A stretch of 43,101 nt of DNA from Planctomyces sp. (GCA_005778115.1 SXKJ01000105.1:1-43101); one strand, 5' to 3'; positions 26,454 through 35,427 are shown, numbered from the stretch's first letter. Notes: generated by a model from the letters alone, not told the origin. Numbers and translations are program-made.

Positions 26454-27712
26454 GAAACCGTGGCCTGCGGTGGCGGCGTGTTGGGCAACACCAGCCCTCC
26501 GTTCGGTAAGGCAGCGAAGACATCTGGTGGAGCCAAGCCCAGCCACGGGTCAGAACGCGGCATCAGAAAAAGTTCGGCATACACGCGGTCGTTGAACGCT
26601 TCCATCTCCACCGGAACGGCACTCAGCCAAGTGTGAATCTGCGAATGCAGAGCGTACTCGTTGCGCACGGTGTCCAAGGCGATGTTGTCGATGAGATTAC
26701 GAACCATACGCAAAGCCGGTCGTTCGACGACGATCTTGGTCATCGCGAGCCGCCCCGCAGCCTCGGCTTGCGGTTGCATCGCTTGAATGGCCGCAACGCT
26801 GCTGGGATCGAGTTGCACGTCGGAACGGTGCAACTTCGCGAGCTGCTGCCAAAAGTCAGGATGTTGCTCGCGTTGTAGGTCAGCCAATGTCTTTCCCGTG
26901 ACCGTGGCGGCAATCGGCGTCTCCGATCGTTCCAGTTTCGCGCGATCTTCCGCCCAGCGTTTGTCTAATTCTTGAAGCCGTTGTTGGTGAAACGTCACAA
27001 GGCTCGCGAATCGAGAGCCCGCCGGCTGCGAGCCAACTTCCTTGGCCACGGCCTGCGCGGCAGACAGTTGTTGCTGAAACTCCTTGGGACCATACAGCCC
27101 AGGGAGACCGTCCACGACTTGGCCGTCGGAAGTCAGCACATAATGAATACTGTTGCCGGTGATCGTGCGGACGATCTTCCGGCCATCTCCAAAATCAATC
27201 GTGATGCGCGGAACCGGCGCGAATGGTTTCCAGTGCAACACAAACTGGTCTCGCAAGAATTGAGCCAACTCCGGATTCGAGTACAGCGTCGTCCGAAAGA
27301 AGCGGCTATTCGCACAACTCAGATCGTCGGTGAGATTCCCCAACAAGCGCAGACTCAGAATCGGCTTGTTCGTCTTGGTCGCTTCTACTTTGGCTTGCTC
27401 CAAATCGGTGAACCAGAACAACCGCGAACGAACGCAGCCCTTCTGGCCGCCAACGAGGTCGATGGTCCGTTCCAATTCAGCCAAGTCCGTTTGACGAGCT
27501 TGAGTGATCTTGGCGAGTCCGTTCGGTGCCGGCTTGTTGAGTCGATCGTACTCGGTCAGCAACCGCTGTAACGCGGCCGGTCCCTGTCGGCGAAGTGCTT
27601 CGATCTTTTCAGCATCGGACTTCTTGGCCGACGACGCATGAGAGTCAATCGCCGATAAACCGAGCCAACTTCCCAAACCAAGCAACACCGCCACCACGAT
27701 CAAACGCCGCAT
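26444..27712 (-). CDS. exported thioredoxin-fold protein without CxxC
   Basis: A 422-residue protein. The ATG at 27712 begins a signal peptide (MRRLIVVAVLLGLGSWLGLSA) behind AGGGG; a longer start at 27763 is less likely. Residues about 100-210 resemble a thioredoxin-like domain of the kind that receives unusual proteins in planctomycetes (FTDLEQAKVEATKTNKPILSLRLLG, then PELAQFLRDQFVLHWKPF and a cis-Pro-like VPRI). There is no CxxC, so redox activity is unlikely. The C-terminal 200 residues are helical and end in a Pro-rich tail. The role is unknown. Its stop overlaps the LutC-like gene by 10 bp in convergent orientation. Confidence 0.7.
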   Translation of the reverse strand: MRRLIVVAVLLGLGSWLGLSAIDSHASSAKKSDAEKIEALRRQGPAALQRLLTEYDRLNKPAPNGLAKITQARQTDLAELERTIDLVGGQKGCVRSRLFWFTDLEQAKVEATKTNKPILSLRLLGNLTDDLSCANSRFFRTTLYSNPELAQFLRDQFVLHWKPFAPVPRITIDFGDGRKIVRTITGNSIHYVLTSDGQVVDGLPGLYGPKEFQQQLSAAQAVAKEVGSQPAGSRFASLVTFHQQRLQELDKRWAEDRAKLERSETPIAATVTGKTLADLQREQHPDFWQQLAKLHRSDVQLDPSSVAAIQAMQPQAEAAGRLAMTKIVVERPALRMVRNLIDNIALDTVRNEYALHSQIHTWLSAVPVEMEAFNDRVYAELFLMPRSDPWLGLAPPDVFAALPNGGLVLPNTPPPQATVSQR

Positions 27713-27829
27713 GATTGTGCCCCTGCCAAGAACGGAGAACAGGAATTCGATGGCGGCAAACACAGCAGGAACGTGACTTCGGTTCCACGATTTTGGGAGC
27801 CGATCACAAATGGCGGAGAAGCTGCGGCA

Positions 27830-29140
27830 TCAGAGCAACTCGGAAATCGGCTGTCCGCCTTCGGTCACGATTGGAATCGGCCGGCCTTGTGGGTTGACCC
27901 AATGGGTCGCGAGGTCGATGCCAGCGTACTTGAACACCGTTGCCGCGAGATCTTGCGGACGCACGGGACGATCCTTGATGTCGTAACCACGCGAGTCCGT
28001 GCTGCCGATGATTTGGCCGTGCTTCAGGCCACCGCCAGCGAGAATCATACTCATGCAATTGAGCCAGTGATCGCGGCCGGCATCCTTCGTCATGATCGGG
28101 CCGCGGCCGAACTCACCCATCATCAAGACCAACGTCTTGTCGAGAAGCCCGCGTTGTTCGAGATCGGTCACAAGATGATAAATCGTACGATCGACCGTCG
28201 GCAGAATCGGGGCGAGTCCCTTCTCGATTCCGCCCCAAGGCGGAACATTGTCGCCGTGATTGTCGAAGTAGCCCCAACGTGCGCTGACCAGCACGAACGT
28301 CACTCCCGCCTCGACCAATCTTCGCGCGAGTAACGCCTTCTCGCCGACCGAATCGCGGCCGTAGGCGTCCCGCAAGGAATCCTTTTCCTGGCTCAGATCG
28401 AACGCCTTCGCGGCGTGACCCGACGTGACAAGCTCCATCGCCTGAGCTGTGTAGCGATCGGCGTTCGCCATCGTTTCGGTGCGATCGCGATCCCGCAGAA
28501 GTTGATCGAATTGCCGCCGCAACTCATCACGATTGCCGAGCCGATCCAACTGGATTCCTTGAGGCAACGCGATCCGGCCGGCCAGTTCGCCGCCGTCCAC
28601 CGGAGCGAACTGCGAACCCAAATGCCCGGACTCCCACACGTCTGCTTTCCAACTGGGAGCCAGTCCGACAAACGCCGGCATACGCGGGTCGTTCGAACCG
28701 CGAAACTTCGCGACTACCGAACCCATCGAAGGATATCCGTCGCCGTCCTTGATCTTGTCCAACCGCCGAGCCAACGGGTTTCCCGCCTGCATCGTGATCG
28801 GCGTGTGATTGCTCGCTTTGCAATCGACCGACCGGATGATCGTCAGCTTATCCATGATCGAGGCTTGCTTCGGCAGGTGCTCGGAGAGGCGAACCCCCGG
28901 CACGCACGACTCGATCGAAGAGAACGGCCCGCGAATCTCACGCGGCGCATCCGGTTTTGGATCCCACATGTCCAAATGACTAGGCCCACCAGACAGCCAG
29001 AAGAGAATGATCGCTTTGCGATCCGACGCCTTGGTTGCTTCGTTCGCTCGTAGCAACGCCGGCAGAGTCAGGCCGCCGAAGCCTGCCAAACCTGTCTGAA
29101 GAAACCAGCGGCGCGAACCGATGCGAATCAGATCGTTCAT
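27830..29140 (-). CDS. DUF1501 protein (Tat-exported, sulfatase-like fold)
   Basis: A 436-residue protein of the planctomycete-expanded DUF1501 family. A Tat-type signal (SRRWFLQTGLAGFGGLTLPALL) leads into the conserved start IILFWLSGGPSHLDMWDPKP. Other hallmarks are GPFSSIESCVPGVRLSEHLP, LVLMMGEFGRGP and the GRDHW motif. DUF1501 proteins share the alkaline-phosphatase/sulfatase fold, but substrate is unknown; they are usually paired with DUF1549/DUF1553 cytochromes, none of which are in this window. It starts 21 bp after the stop of another DUF1501 gene, from which it is probably co-transcribed. ATG 29140 has GGGAAAGAAG before it; an ATG at 29152 is the alternative. Confidence 0.93.
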   Translation of the reverse strand: MNDLIRIGSRRWFLQTGLAGFGGLTLPALLRANEATKASDRKAIILFWLSGGPSHLDMWDPKPDAPREIRGPFSSIESCVPGVRLSEHLPKQASIMDKLTIIRSVDCKASNHTPITMQAGNPLARRLDKIKDGDGYPSMGSVVAKFRGSNDPRMPAFVGLAPSWKADVWESGHLGSQFAPVDGGELAGRIALPQGIQLDRLGNRDELRRQFDQLLRDRDRTETMANADRYTAQAMELVTSGHAAKAFDLSQEKDSLRDAYGRDSVGEKALLARRLVEAGVTFVLVSARWGYFDNHGDNVPPWGGIEKGLAPILPTVDRTIYHLVTDLEQRGLLDKTLVLMMGEFGRGPIMTKDAGRDHWLNCMSMILAGGGLKHGQIIGSTDSRGYDIKDRPVRPQDLAATVFKYAGIDLATHWVNPQGRPIPIVTEGGQPISELL

Positions 29141-29161
29141 CTTCTTTCCCATCCCAGAGTG

Positions 29162-30538
29162 TTAGAGCAATTCGGAGATCGTAGCGCCTTCATCAAGCAT
29201 CGGGACCGGCCGTCCGGCGAAGTCTTTGAACGAAGTCGCCGGGTCGATGCCCATGACTTGGTAGACCGTCGCGAGGATGTCGGCGGGCTTGAGAGCGCGT
29301 TCGACGGGGAACTCAGCTTTTGAGTTAGTGGCTCCGACGACGACTCCGCCCTTGAGGCCACCACCGGCCATCATCACGGAGATCGCGTTGCCCCAGTGGT
29401 CTCGACCGGGGATGGCGATGCCGGGCTGGCCGTTGTTGATCTTCGGAGTGCGGCCGAACTCGCCCATCACGATGACCAGTGTGCGATCAAGAATGCCGCG
29501 CACTTCGAGGTCGTCGATCAGCGCGGCGACGGCGCGATCGACCGCCTCGAGTTTGCCGCCGTGGCCTTTTTCGATGTTCGAGTGATCGTCCCAGTGCGGC
29601 ATATCGACCGTGGCGAACGTTGTGCCCGCCTCGACAAGTCGCCGAGCCATCAGTGTGTAGCGGCCCCATGGGTTGTTGCCGTACTTGTCGATCGCCTTCG
29701 GGTCTTCCAAATCGAGATTGAACGCCTCACGAGCCTTCCCGCCCAGCACCATCGAGAACGCATCTTGCTGATACCGATCGACCGTCTTCATCAAGCCCGA
29801 CTGATCGGCTTGACGCTCGATCTGGTCGAGACCGCTGAGCAACGACTGCCGATCTCCCGCGCGAGTCGTGTTCAGCTTTCCGAAACTGTCGAGGCACTTC
29901 GGCCGGCCGATTTTGTTTTGCGATGTGTAGTGCAGGTATTTCGCCTCGGTGTCGACGTCGAACGGGTTGTAGGCCGCTCCGAGATACGCGGCTCCCATGT
30001 AGCCGGGGAAGAGATAAATGCTCTGAGCGGCCGGCAGTCCGACATAGGCTGGCATGCCTGCGACGTTCGGACCACGCAGCTTCGAGATGTACGAACCGAA
30101 CGACGGATACTTCTGCGGCAAGCTTGCCGCGTTCGACCCGAATCGGCCGGTCAGCATCCAGTGGCCACCCGCGAAGTGATCGCCGTTGTCGTGATGCACC
30201 GAGCGGATGAAGGCCATCTTGTCGGCGAGCTTCGTATGTAACGGCAACGTCTCGGAGACGATCATGCCGGGCACGTTGGTCTGCAACGCTCCAAACGGCC
30301 CGCGGTAATCGGAGGGAGCGTGCGGTTTTGGATCATAGGTTTCCAATTGACTAGGACCGCCATCCAGCCAGATGAGGATGACCGACTTGTCATTCTTTTC
30401 TGCGGCACCTTGTGCTCGCATCCGAAACAAGTCGCCGAGCGTCAGGCCAGACAATCCGAGGAAGCCGGCCTTGATCGCAGTTCGGCGCGACATGCCCTGG
30501 CAGTTGCTGGTTGGTCGTGCGTGTTCGATGGTCAGCAT
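29162..30538 (-). CDS. DUF1501 protein (Tat-exported), second copy
   Basis: A 458-residue relative of the downstream gene, only moderately similar to it. The N-terminal Tat signal is MSRRTAIKAGFLGLSGLTLG (residues 16-35). Conserved blocks are VILIWLDGGPSQLETYDPKP, GPFGALQTNVPGMIVSETLP, HHDNGDHFAGGHWMLTGRFG, LVIVMGEFGRTPKI and GRDHWGNAISVMMAGGG. The histidine- and aspartate-rich blocks suggest metal ligands as in sulfatases. It is the first gene of a two-gene unit, with a 53-bp palindrome 20 bp upstream of the start. The start could also be at the Met of MSRRTAIK, since residues 1-15 add nothing typical of a Tat signal. Confidence 0.93.
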   Translation of the reverse strand: MLTIEHARPTSNCQGMSRRTAIKAGFLGLSGLTLGDLFRMRAQGAAEKNDKSVILIWLDGGPSQLETYDPKPHAPSDYRGPFGALQTNVPGMIVSETLPLHTKLADKMAFIRSVHHDNGDHFAGGHWMLTGRFGSNAASLPQKYPSFGSYISKLRGPNVAGMPAYVGLPAAQSIYLFPGYMGAAYLGAAYNPFDVDTEAKYLHYTSQNKIGRPKCLDSFGKLNTTRAGDRQSLLSGLDQIERQADQSGLMKTVDRYQQDAFSMVLGGKAREAFNLDLEDPKAIDKYGNNPWGRYTLMARRLVEAGTTFATVDMPHWDDHSNIEKGHGGKLEAVDRAVAALIDDLEVRGILDRTLVIVMGEFGRTPKINNGQPGIAIPGRDHWGNAISVMMAGGGLKGGVVVGATNSKAEFPVERALKPADILATVYQVMGIDPATSFKDFAGRPVPMLDEGATISELL

Positions 30539-30557
30539 GAATGTCTCCGCGCAAGTT

Positions 30558-30610
30558 CGTAGCTCGGACGCCTACGCCCGAGCTGACCGGACGTAGGCGT
30601 CCGGTCTACG
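30558..30610. repeat. palindromic element, family 4
   Basis: CGTAGCTCGGACGCCTACG pairs with the right end CGTAGGCGTCCGGTCTACG at 17 of 19 positions. It lies 20 bp upstream of the first DUF1501 start, between divergent genes. Confidence 0.8.
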
Positions 30611-30711
30611 GCGTCACAAAGCACCAATCAGGACACCTTGATGCGAGGATCGGACGATATCGCTCCGACCTTGAGCCGGTCAACGAGGCATCGGCGAATC
30701 GGCAGTAGGCC

Positions 30712-30732
30712 GAGCAGGTTGAAAACCTGCTC
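30712..30732. repeat. short hairpin upstream of the BatA-like gene
   Basis: GAGCAGGTT and AACCTGCTC pair perfectly (9 bp) around a 3-nt loop. The arm GCAGGTT is shared with the element at 10118, so it may be a remnant of that family. There is no T-run after it. Confidence 0.6.
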
Positions 30733-30759
30733 CACGACTTGGATACTGCCCCGCCTTCC

Positions 30760-30780
30760 GAGTCCGCTGGCAGCGGACTC
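30760..30780. repeat. short hairpin upstream of the BatA-like gene
   Basis: GAGTCCGCT and AGCGGACTC pair perfectly (9 bp) around a 3-nt loop. It ends 41 bp before the BatA-like start, so in the mRNA it would form in the 5' untranslated region if transcription begins upstream. Confidence 0.6.
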
Positions 30781-30821
30781 CTGCCAACCCGCCTCAATCT
30801 CCTCAGCACGGACTTCACGGT

Positions 30822-33209
30822 ATGGAACTGGTCCATCTCAGCTTGTTTGCGTGGTGCGTGCCGCTGGTGGCGATTCCGATTGTGCTGCACCTGCTGACGC
30901 TGCATCGGCTGAAGACGGTGGACCTCAGCACGTTTCGGTTTCTGTTCGACACCTACGTGCAGCAGCGGCGGAAGATGAAGTTCATGGACGCGCTGATCGC
31001 GTTGCTCCGCACGTTGTTTCTGCTGTTTCTGATTCTGGCATGTGCTCGACCGATGATCCGGCATTGGAACACTCTCTTCGGCGGAGCGGGCGGCGGACGG
31101 GATATTTTTCTGCTGGTCGATTGCTCGGCCAGCATGAATGCGGTGACGGACGGCGTATCGGCTTTTGATCGGGCAAAGACAGCGGCCTCGGCGGTTGTCG
31201 AGAAGTTAGGGAGCGATGATCTCGTGACGCTGGTGCGCGTTGCGTCGAGGCCGGAAGAGATTGTCTCGAAGGTCACGGCTGACACGGATTCGCTAAAGGA
31301 AAAACTCGGCGGGCTGAAAACAAGCCCGTCCCGAGCCAATCTGTTCGCGACGTTCACGCAGTTGTTCGGCGGCGGTTCGCCGATGACGCTCAAGCCGCAG
31401 ATTTATTTCTTCACCGATTCCCAGGCCAGCGGTTGGCGTGAGTTACGCGAACAGCCGGCCGAAGGCTTAGTTCCAGAAGGGGCGAAGCTGTTCGTGATCG
31501 ACGTCGGCTCATCGGCCGGCGAGATTCCGAATCGCGCAGTGGTTGGTGACGTTCCGGAGACTCATCGAGCGATTGCCGGGTTGCCCTTGCCGTTGAAGAC
31601 GCGCGTTGTGAATTACTCGAAGGATCAACCGTCGGATGTCACCGTCAGCCTGTTGATCGACGACAAGGAGATTGCTCGCAAGAACTTGACGCTCAAACCG
31701 GGCGAGTCATCGAATACTCCCTTCCTGTTCGTGCCGACCGAACCAGGCACTCTCAAAGGTCGCTTCGAGATCGCGGGGGATCGCTTTCCGAACGACGACG
31801 CGTTTCTCTTCACGCTGTTTGTCGAACCGCAAGTGCGAGTCGTGATCGTCAACGGCAACCCGGCGAAGAATCCCAAAGACCCATTCGAGAACGAAGCGCT
31901 CTATTTGCAGACCGCATTTACTGCGACCGAGCCTGACGACGTGGGGCAGGTTTCCAACCAGTCCGGACAGAACCTTAAAGGAGTGAAGAAAGACGGGCAG
32001 GTCGCAACCTCGTCCCCCGACAAGCTGACCGAAGCCGATCGCCGCTTCGTGAAGTCGTTGGATGTTGTCGAATTGCATGAGAACCAGGTCAACGCGGACG
32101 CGCTGAAGGACGCGAGCGTTGTGATCCTCGCCAATTGTGGAACGCTGAACGATCAGCAAACCGGCTTGTTGCGAGACCATGTGTCTCGCGGCGGAGGGCT
32201 GATGATTCTGCCGGGAGATAAGGTCAACCACGACCAGTACAACAAAAAGTTGTTTGCGATCCCCGGCACGACGGATCAATTCATTACGACGGCACAACTG
32301 ACGCCGGCCGAAGGAGACATCGAGAAGTCCGAGACGTTTGAACGCTTCGCGAGCATCGACTTTGCGCATCCGGTGTTGTCGGTCTTCGAAAATCGCGAAG
32401 CCCGGTATCTGACGAAGGTGTCGGTCTATCGCCGCTTCCCGTTGAAGCTGCCGGCCGAGCGGGGCAATACCTGGCCGCTGCTCGAATTCTCGAACGGTTC
32501 GGCCGCACTGGTTGAAAGCCGCTATGGCGACGGCCGAGTCATCCTCGCCGCGTTTCCGATGACCTCGAAGTGGACCAACCTGCCGCTCAAGCCGGAGTTT
32601 GTGCCGCTCATCCTGCGGCTCGTCAGCCATATCCGCACGCGAGCGGGTGTCGAAGGTCCGTCGGTCGTCGCGGCCAACGGCGTCGCGGAAATCTCTGTCG
32701 CGAAGACGTGGCAGAATCTGCAAGCCGAAGTCGTCAACGTCGAGGGAAATCGCCTGCCGGTCAGTTTCGAAAAGTCGGTCAGTCGCCAGGTCGGAGCCTT
32801 CACCGCGACCGCCGAGAAAGGCTTCTACGAAGTCGATGTCCGCGGCGGCCGCATCGAGCAACCAAAGCACGAATCGCTCGCCTTCGCCGTGAACCTCGCA
32901 CGCGAGGAATCCAATTTCGCGCTCATCAACGAGACGCAGTTAAAGGAACTCCTGCCGAACGTGGACCTGAAAGTCATTGACGCTTCCGCCGAGACGCAGC
33001 AGCTTCACGGCAGCATCGGTCAGGAAAAAGAAATCTGGCGGCCGCTGATCTACTTGCTGTTCGTGGTGATCGCGATCGAGTTCTGGCTCTCGACTTTTGG
33101 CGGCCAACGTCTCGACGGTGAAGACACTCAAACTGTCGGCGAGCGTCTCAAAGATCTCGGCACCGGCGGCTTCGTCGGTCGCATGACCGGGGCCGGCGAA
33201 GGCACCTAG
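30822..33209 (+). CDS. BatA-like VWA-domain membrane protein
   Basis: A 795-residue membrane protein. The N-terminus has the BatA/aerotolerance signature: a helix with HLSLFAWCVPLVAIPIVLHLL, then a second helix at 57-76. A von Willebrand A domain follows, with the MIDAS motif DCSAS at 100-104. Later parts include beta-sandwich domains and a segment like the class I glutamine amidotransferase fold found in such proteins (ASVVILANCGTLN, RGGGLMILPG). A last helix lies near residues 742-762. These proteins work with MoxR ATPases and DUF58 partners; genes for those are about 5 kb downstream. Residues 374-400 come from a repeat-like insertion related to that in the TolC gene. No strong ribosome site precedes ATG 30822. 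Confidence 0.9.
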   Translation: MELVHLSLFAWCVPLVAIPIVLHLLTLHRLKTVDLSTFRFLFDTYVQQRRKMKFMDALIALLRTLFLLFLILACARPMIRHWNTLFGGAGGGRDIFLLVDCSASMNAVTDGVSAFDRAKTAASAVVEKLGSDDLVTLVRVASRPEEIVSKVTADTDSLKEKLGGLKTSPSRANLFATFTQLFGGGSPMTLKPQIYFFTDSQASGWRELREQPAEGLVPEGAKLFVIDVGSSAGEIPNRAVVGDVPETHRAIAGLPLPLKTRVVNYSKDQPSDVTVSLLIDDKEIARKNLTLKPGESSNTPFLFVPTEPGTLKGRFEIAGDRFPNDDAFLFTLFVEPQVRVVIVNGNPAKNPKDPFENEALYLQTAFTATEPDDVGQVSNQSGQNLKGVKKDGQVATSSPDKLTEADRRFVKSLDVVELHENQVNADALKDASVVILANCGTLNDQQTGLLRDHVSRGGGLMILPGDKVNHDQYNKKLFAIPGTTDQFITTAQLTPAEGDIEKSETFERFASIDFAHPVLSVFENREARYLTKVSVYRRFPLKLPAERGNTWPLLEFSNGSAALVESRYGDGRVILAAFPMTSKWTNLPLKPEFVPLILRLVSHIRTRAGVEGPSVVAANGVAEISVAKTWQNLQAEVVNVEGNRLPVSFEKSVSRQVGAFTATAEKGFYEVDVRGGRIEQPKHESLAFAVNLAREESNFALINETQLKELLPNVDLKVIDASAETQQLHGSIGQEKEIWRPLIYLLFVVIAIEFWLSTFGGQRLDGEDTQTVGERLKDLGTGGFVGRMTGAGEGT
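31939..32022. repeat. repeat-derived segment inside the BatA-like gene
   Basis: Twenty-one bases at 31939-31959, including GTGGGGCAGGTTTCCAACC, match the left arm of the element at 10118-10216 exactly, in the same translation frame (peptide VGQVSN in both). The copy at 31996-32022 repeats part of it (GGGCAGGTCGCAACC). The right end is not a clean inverted copy, so limits are approximate. It codes for residues about 374-400. Confidence 0.65.
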
Positions 33210-33226
33210 CCTGGCGGCGCATCTTC

Positions 33227-33294
33227 GCTTGTAGTGACCCCATTTATGGGGTCAACCGCGCGATCTCGATCCGATAAATCGGGTCACTACGAGC
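33227..33294. repeat. palindromic element, family 5
   Basis: The left arm CGCTTGTAGTGACCCC and the right arm ending GGGTCACTACGAGCG pair at 24 of 28 positions. It starts 18 bp after the BatA-like stop. About 195 bp of sequence with nothing recognisable follow before the next gene. Confidence 0.85.
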
Positions 33295-33489
33295 GATCGT
33301 GCGCAGGCGTGTTACGCACCCCAGTCAATCCGTGCTCCGCCAAGCTTGTTTCAAGGTTGATCGACCGCCTCGCGTCGCGATTGCGGCTCGTCAATAATCC
33401 GCACGGTTGAACGAACGGCTCGCGGTTCGTCCCCGCTTCTGGCGAGTCGCCACTCGGCGGCGAAATCTACTCACTTCAAGGAACTCATC

Positions 33490-35190
33490 ATGCGACGATG
33501 GTTGGCTCGGCAGTGGTTGGTGTTGTTTGCGATCAGTTGGTTCAGCGTGGCCGCACCGGCCGCCGAATCGAGCGACGCGGTGCCGGATTCGGTCAGCGTG
33601 GTGCTGCGGTTAAAAGCGCCCAAAGCGACGGTGGAAAAGCTCAGCGAGTTTGTCGATGCGGTTCAACCGGGGTTCGGTGCTGCGGTGCAAGGCGGTCTGC
33701 CGGCGCTGGGCATGGCGATTGTGAATCCGGGACTGACGGGCGTAGACGTCGAACAAGACTGGTGGGCGATCGTCTTTGCCGACGCTCCTCGTCAGAAGCC
33801 GTCCGTGGTCTTCGTCGTGCCAGCCACCGATGGAGATGCTTTGAAGAAAGCGTTGCCTACGGGCTTTCAAGCGCATGTTAGCGACAAACTGGTGGCCTAT
33901 TCGGAAAGCGAGGAAGCGCTCGGCAGAATCCGCGATCGTCTCAGTGGCAAGGGGACAGGGCTGTGGTCGAAGATCGACGCCGCGTCGAAGAAGCAGTTTG
34001 ACACGTCGGACATTTCGGTGCTGGTCCACTTACGACAACTGTCGAAAGCCTTTGAGAACGAACTGCAACAAGCCGAACCGCAGTTGGATCTCTTGCTCAA
34101 TCAGATCACCGCCGCGATGCCCGAAGCGCAGCGCTCGCAATTCGCGCCGATGCTGGAGATGTATCGCGTTCTCGGAAAGTCGGCGGTGCAAGGTGTACGC
34201 GATTCTGAAAGCCTGACGTTGGGAGTCTCGTTCTCGAAAGAGTCCATCCGATTTCAGGATCGACTGCAGGTGGCGGAAGGGACCGCGACCGCGAAGTTCT
34301 TTGCCAGCCAGCCGACCTCCGAGTTGTCATTGCTGAACCAGTTGCCCGCCAATAAACCGGTTTACGCCGGTGTGAAGGCGGACATGGCTGGAATGATCGA
34401 CTGGTCGATGAAGATGACTCAGTCGATGATGAGCAACGCTTCGGCTGATCAGAAAGCTCAGTTGGAGACATCCATGAAAGAGATGCGCAGCCTGAAGTGG
34501 AACGAGATGGCGGTCTACTTCAACGTCGATCCCAGCGCGTCGGGAGTGATTCGAGCGGGATCGGTGATGGAGATCACTCCCACGAACCGCTTGCGTGACA
34601 TCAGCCGTTCGATGGTGAAGGCGATTGGTGAAGTTCAATCCTTCGGATTCAAACAAACCATCAAGTTGGAGTCAGCCGCGGAAAAGATCGGCGGCCAGGA
34701 AGTGGATCGCATCACGACGGTGCAAGAAGTTGATCCGGCGCTCGATCCGCAGGGGCTTCAGAAGAAGATTCGCGACGTCATGTTTGGCGACGCGGGGATG
34801 GTGCAGCTCGTGATGTATCAGCCGACACGCTCGTTGCAGACGTTCGGCGGTGGTACTGCTGAACTGCAAAGCCTGGCGACCGCGTTGGAATCAACGACGT
34901 CGAAGGACTCTGCGGCGGCGGCGGCTCGGAAACGATTGGTGGAGAAGGCGAATGTCGTCGCGCTGGTCGACCTGGCGCGGCTGGTCGTGAGCGGTCTCAA
35001 GGTGGCTGCTCGCGAGGGCACGCTCCCGGTCGACGCCACGGCGATCCACGGCCTGCAACTGCAACCGTCGTTCATCGGCTTCTCGGTCGCCTGCGGACCA
35101 ACGTCTGCTGGAGCACAACTCGACATCCCGGTCGAGCAGGCACAGGGCATCGCCAAGATCGTGATGCTGTTTCTGAACCGAGGACGGTAG
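33490..35190 (+). CDS. exported protein of unknown function
   Basis: A 566-residue protein that is not recognised. A signal peptide (ARQWLVLFAISWFSVAAPAA) is clear, with AAGGAAC before ATG 33490. The rest has the look of DUF3352-type proteins: a repeated pattern of a strand and amphipathic helices (DSVSVVLRLKAPKATVEKLSEFV, ALKKALPTGFQAHVSDKLVAYSESEEALGRI), then a Met-rich helical part near residues 295-335 (DMAGMIDWSMKMTQSMMS), and a C-terminal region with an Ala-rich linker and a strand set. It sits between the BatA-like gene and the membrane-protein operon, flanked by palindromes on both sides, so it is probably its own transcription unit. Confidence 0.7.
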   Translation: MRRWLARQWLVLFAISWFSVAAPAAESSDAVPDSVSVVLRLKAPKATVEKLSEFVDAVQPGFGAAVQGGLPALGMAIVNPGLTGVDVEQDWWAIVFADAPRQKPSVVFVVPATDGDALKKALPTGFQAHVSDKLVAYSESEEALGRIRDRLSGKGTGLWSKIDAASKKQFDTSDISVLVHLRQLSKAFENELQQAEPQLDLLLNQITAAMPEAQRSQFAPMLEMYRVLGKSAVQGVRDSESLTLGVSFSKESIRFQDRLQVAEGTATAKFFASQPTSELSLLNQLPANKPVYAGVKADMAGMIDWSMKMTQSMMSNASADQKAQLETSMKEMRSLKWNEMAVYFNVDPSASGVIRAGSVMEITPTNRLRDISRSMVKAIGEVQSFGFKQTIKLESAAEKIGGQEVDRITTVQEVDPALDPQGLQKKIRDVMFGDAGMVQLVMYQPTRSLQTFGGGTAELQSLATALESTTSKDSAAAAARKRLVEKANVVALVDLARLVVSGLKVAAREGTLPVDATAIHGLQLQPSFIGFSVACGPTSAGAQLDIPVEQAQGIAKIVMLFLNRGR

Positions 35191-35203
35191 CCACTGTGTT
35201 CCT

Positions 35204-35275
35204 GGCGAGCGGGGCGGCGTCAGCCCCCCGGTGAATTCTTCGCACAACCGGGGGGCTGACGCCGCCCCGCTCGCT
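35204..35275. repeat. palindromic element, family 1 (copy f)
   Basis: The best-preserved copy of the family: arms GGCGAGCGGGGCGGC and GCCGCCCCGCTCGCT pair at 28 of 29 positions. It starts 14 bp after the preceding stop codon. Confidence 0.92.
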
Positions 35276-35303
35276 AAGCTGATTGCAAACTAGAAGCGGT
35301 TGT

Positions 35304-35380
35304 AAAAGTTAGCACGACGCGCAGGCGAGTGGTCATAACTCCGGAAAATCAACCACTCGCTCACGCGTCGTGCTAGTTTT
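35304..35380. repeat. palindromic element, family 7 (copy a)
   Basis: Left arm TAGCACGACGCGCAGGCGAG and right arm ending CACGCGTCGTGCTAGTTTT pair over about 28 nt; the right arm ends in four T, so on the plus strand it also looks like a weak intrinsic terminator. A related element is at 40883. It starts 29 bp after the family-1 copy, so two different palindromes lie in tandem. Confidence 0.85.
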
Positions 35381-35427
35381 GAAACCACCTCTGGACTCCG
35401 ATCTCATCTCTCCATTGAAAGACGGTC

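Noticed and set aside
31707..32870. 387-codon frame antisense to the BatA-like gene
   Set aside because: Codon-position shadow; no ribosome site and no protein motifs.
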